In this document: positions 14,763 to 16,049 of the stretch, one piece after another
How the letters are laid out: every line of letters begins with the position of its first letter
Numbering within the stretch: position 1 is the first letter of the stretch
Source of the DNA: Chloroflexota bacterium
Lineage (GTDB): Bacteria; Chloroflexota; Dormibacteria; Aeolococcales; Aeolococcaceae
Direction of reading: 5' to 3'
Length of the DNA stretch: 16,049 nucleotides
NCBI GenBank assembly: GCA_003491925.1
Contig: DNAU01000019.1
Span: 249-16,297, forward strand
Made by a program: the position numbers and the translations under genes
The notes under the pieces: generated by a model
Database searches by the model: none
Told to the model about the DNA's origin: nothing
Seen by the model: the letters and a program-made list of their open reading frames with translations, nothing else

Positions 14763-16001
14763 ATGGGGCGCGCGATGCGACTGGGGTGGATCGGTGGTCT
14801 CGGTGCGGTGGCACGCGTTCTGGTCTCCTGTGGCGTGGCCCAGGGAACTCCGACCGCCAAGGTTCAGTCCAGCCAGACGCCGTCGGCTGCGACCACCCCC
14901 ACGGCGACCCCGACCCCAACTGCCACCGCGGCGCCAGAGGGGACGCTCGCCTCCTGCGTCGGCGCGGCCTCGGCGAGCTCTGCAGCCTCAACGACCGGGC
15001 CAATCATCGCCGTCCAGATCGCCACTGCCAGCGTCGAGCTCATCGACACCCGTGGCGACGTCCTCAACCAGGCAGCTATCCAGCCCTACGCCGGGGCCAC
15101 CCCGGTGGGGCAGGGCCCGGACGGGATCTACCTCTACACCGCCTCCACGGGTGAGGTGGCTCTGCTGGGTCCGACCGGGCCACTCCAGGAAGTTGCGTCG
15201 ATCACCGCGGTCAATGACTTCGACGACTTCAGCCTCGCCGCGTCGCCGAACGGGCAATGCTGGATGTTCTCCGACACCTCGTACGACAGCAACCTGAACG
15301 GAACCAGCAGGATGTACGTGGGCTTCAACAGCGGAGCGGCGCCGATTCTGCTCGCCACCCTCACCCGGAGCACCTCGACGGATGGCGGCAGTCCCGGCTA
15401 CCGGCTCCTGCGCTGGGATTCCGCCGGGGTGTTGCTGGGATCCGACCCGACCGGCGTCGGTGGTGGTGGCCCGTTCATCGGCGAGGGCTACTCGCTCCCG
15501 GGTGTGGTCCGGATGAACCCGCTGACCGGAGCCCTTTCGCCCCCCCTCTGCACCACTGGCCGCTTCGCCGACGTGGCCTCTGACGGAACGCTGGCATGTC
15601 TCACCGGGTGGGGCACTGACTCTGAGATCGAGGTAACCTCCCCCGGCGGATCGACGACGACCATCGACACCGGCATGCCGTTCGCGGGGCAGATCGGATT
15701 CGCGGGGGGATCGTCCTTGCTCACCTTCTGCACCAGCAGCGACGTCTGGACCGACGGTGCGTGGACCACCAATCTGCTCGCAGTTCAACTGGGCGCGGGG
15801 ACACCGATGCCGGAGACGCTCAGCAGCGGCGCCGGACCCGGGCAGAATGAGAGTTCCTACGCCTGGTTCAAGATCGTGGACGGGACCTCGATGTTCGAGA
15901 CCCGTGGCGGGACGGGTGCCAGCTCTCTCGTGATGATCAACCTGCTCACCGGGCAGATGACCGACATCGTCGCGGCGGATAGCATCCTGGGCGTGCTCTG
16001 A
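14763..16001 (+). CDS. Predicted secreted lipoprotein of unknown function
   Basis: The product has 412 residues. The N-terminus has Arg residues, a short hydrophobic stretch and a good lipobox, VLVS-Cys23, followed by a Thr/Pro/Ala linker (~28-58). The hydrophobic stretch is interrupted by Arg18, which is unusual and weakens the signal-peptide call. The remainder is rich in short beta-type segments ending in turns, such as VELIDTRG, IYLYTASTGEV, VVRMNPLTGAL and LVMINLLTGQM, which suggests a beta-propeller-like fold of the WD40/PQQ kind; this is inference. Five further cysteines (65, 166, 263, 279, 323) may form disulfides. ATG 14763 is used; ATG 14775, with GGGG just upstream, is an alternative. 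It is divergent from the exporter gene. I see no catalytic motif. Confidence 0.75.
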   Translation: MGRAMRLGWIGGLGAVARVLVSCGVAQGTPTAKVQSSQTPSAATTPTATPTPTATAAPEGTLASCVGAASASSAASTTGPIIAVQIATASVELIDTRGDVLNQAAIQPYAGATPVGQGPDGIYLYTASTGEVALLGPTGPLQEVASITAVNDFDDFSLAASPNGQCWMFSDTSYDSNLNGTSRMYVGFNSGAAPILLATLTRSTSTDGGSPGYRLLRWDSAGVLLGSDPTGVGGGGPFIGEGYSLPGVVRMNPLTGALSPPLCTTGRFADVASDGTLACLTGWGTDSEIEVTSPGGSTTTIDTGMPFAGQIGFAGGSSLLTFCTSSDVWTDGAWTTNLLAVQLGAGTPMPETLSSGAGPGQNESSYAWFKIVDGTSMFETRGGTGASSLVMINLLTGQMTDIVAADSILGVL

Positions 16002-16049
16002 GCTGACGGCCGCCCGACCCTCCGATGTAGCCTCAGCCGGCCACCACCG

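Noticed and set aside
12920..14860. A 646-codon open frame on the minus strand overlapping the exporter gene
   Set aside because: Its product is Arg/Gly/Pro-rich without domains, while the overlapping frame at 12991-14595 has clear MFS motifs. It is a frame shadow caused by high GC.

Overview
The window is GC-rich throughout, with the strong third-position G/C bias expected of real genes in such a genome. Two probable lipoproteins with lipoboxes, GTG starts, 4-base GTGA gene overlaps and at least one probable leaderless start suggest a high-GC, probably monoderm soil-type bacterium (Actinomycetota, or a Chloroflexota/Dormibacterota-like lineage). I cannot place it more exactly. I see no rRNA, tRNA or CRISPR array.

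Layout from left to right. Bases 1-819 (+) hold the 3' end of a membrane acyltransferase-type gene with an extracytoplasmic SGNH domain, cut by the window edge. Bases 856-4097 (-) hold a two-component system of the NarX/LiaS - NarL type: an 881-residue sensor kinase followed, with a GTGA overlap, by its LuxR-type response regulator. Bases 4324-7094 (+) hold a tldD-tldE (pmbA) metalloprotease pair with overlapping stop and start. Bases 7156-11721 (-) hold a phosphate uptake operon, pstS-pstC-pstA-pstB, followed by an Rrf2-family regulator where phoU is often found. Divergent from pstS lie a possible small gene (11740-12048) and a single-domain response regulator (12089-12484). Next comes a decayed, frameshifted N-terminal fragment of an IS481-family transposase (12485-12833, -). 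Bases 12991-14595 (-) encode a 14-TM-type DHA2 (EmrB/QacA) drug exporter. Bases 14763-16001 (+) encode a predicted lipoprotein of unknown function.

How the genes fit together. The pst genes form one high-affinity phosphate ABC importer, with a recognisable promoter upstream of pstS. A perfect 10-bp hairpin covers the start of pstC and could separate the level of the abundant binding protein from that of the permease and ATPase. The PstS pocket carries substitutions at positions that bind phosphate in the E. coli protein. The sensor kinase and regulator form a self-contained signalling pair whose input domain is extracytoplasmic. TldD and TldE form a heterodimeric peptidase for unfolded or modified peptides; no substrate gene is visible nearby.

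Most of the window is ordinary housekeeping and transport content. I found no clear novel multi-gene system. The points most worth a second look are the pstS-pstC hairpin, the altered PstS pocket, and the Cys-poor Rrf2 regulator joined to the pst genes.
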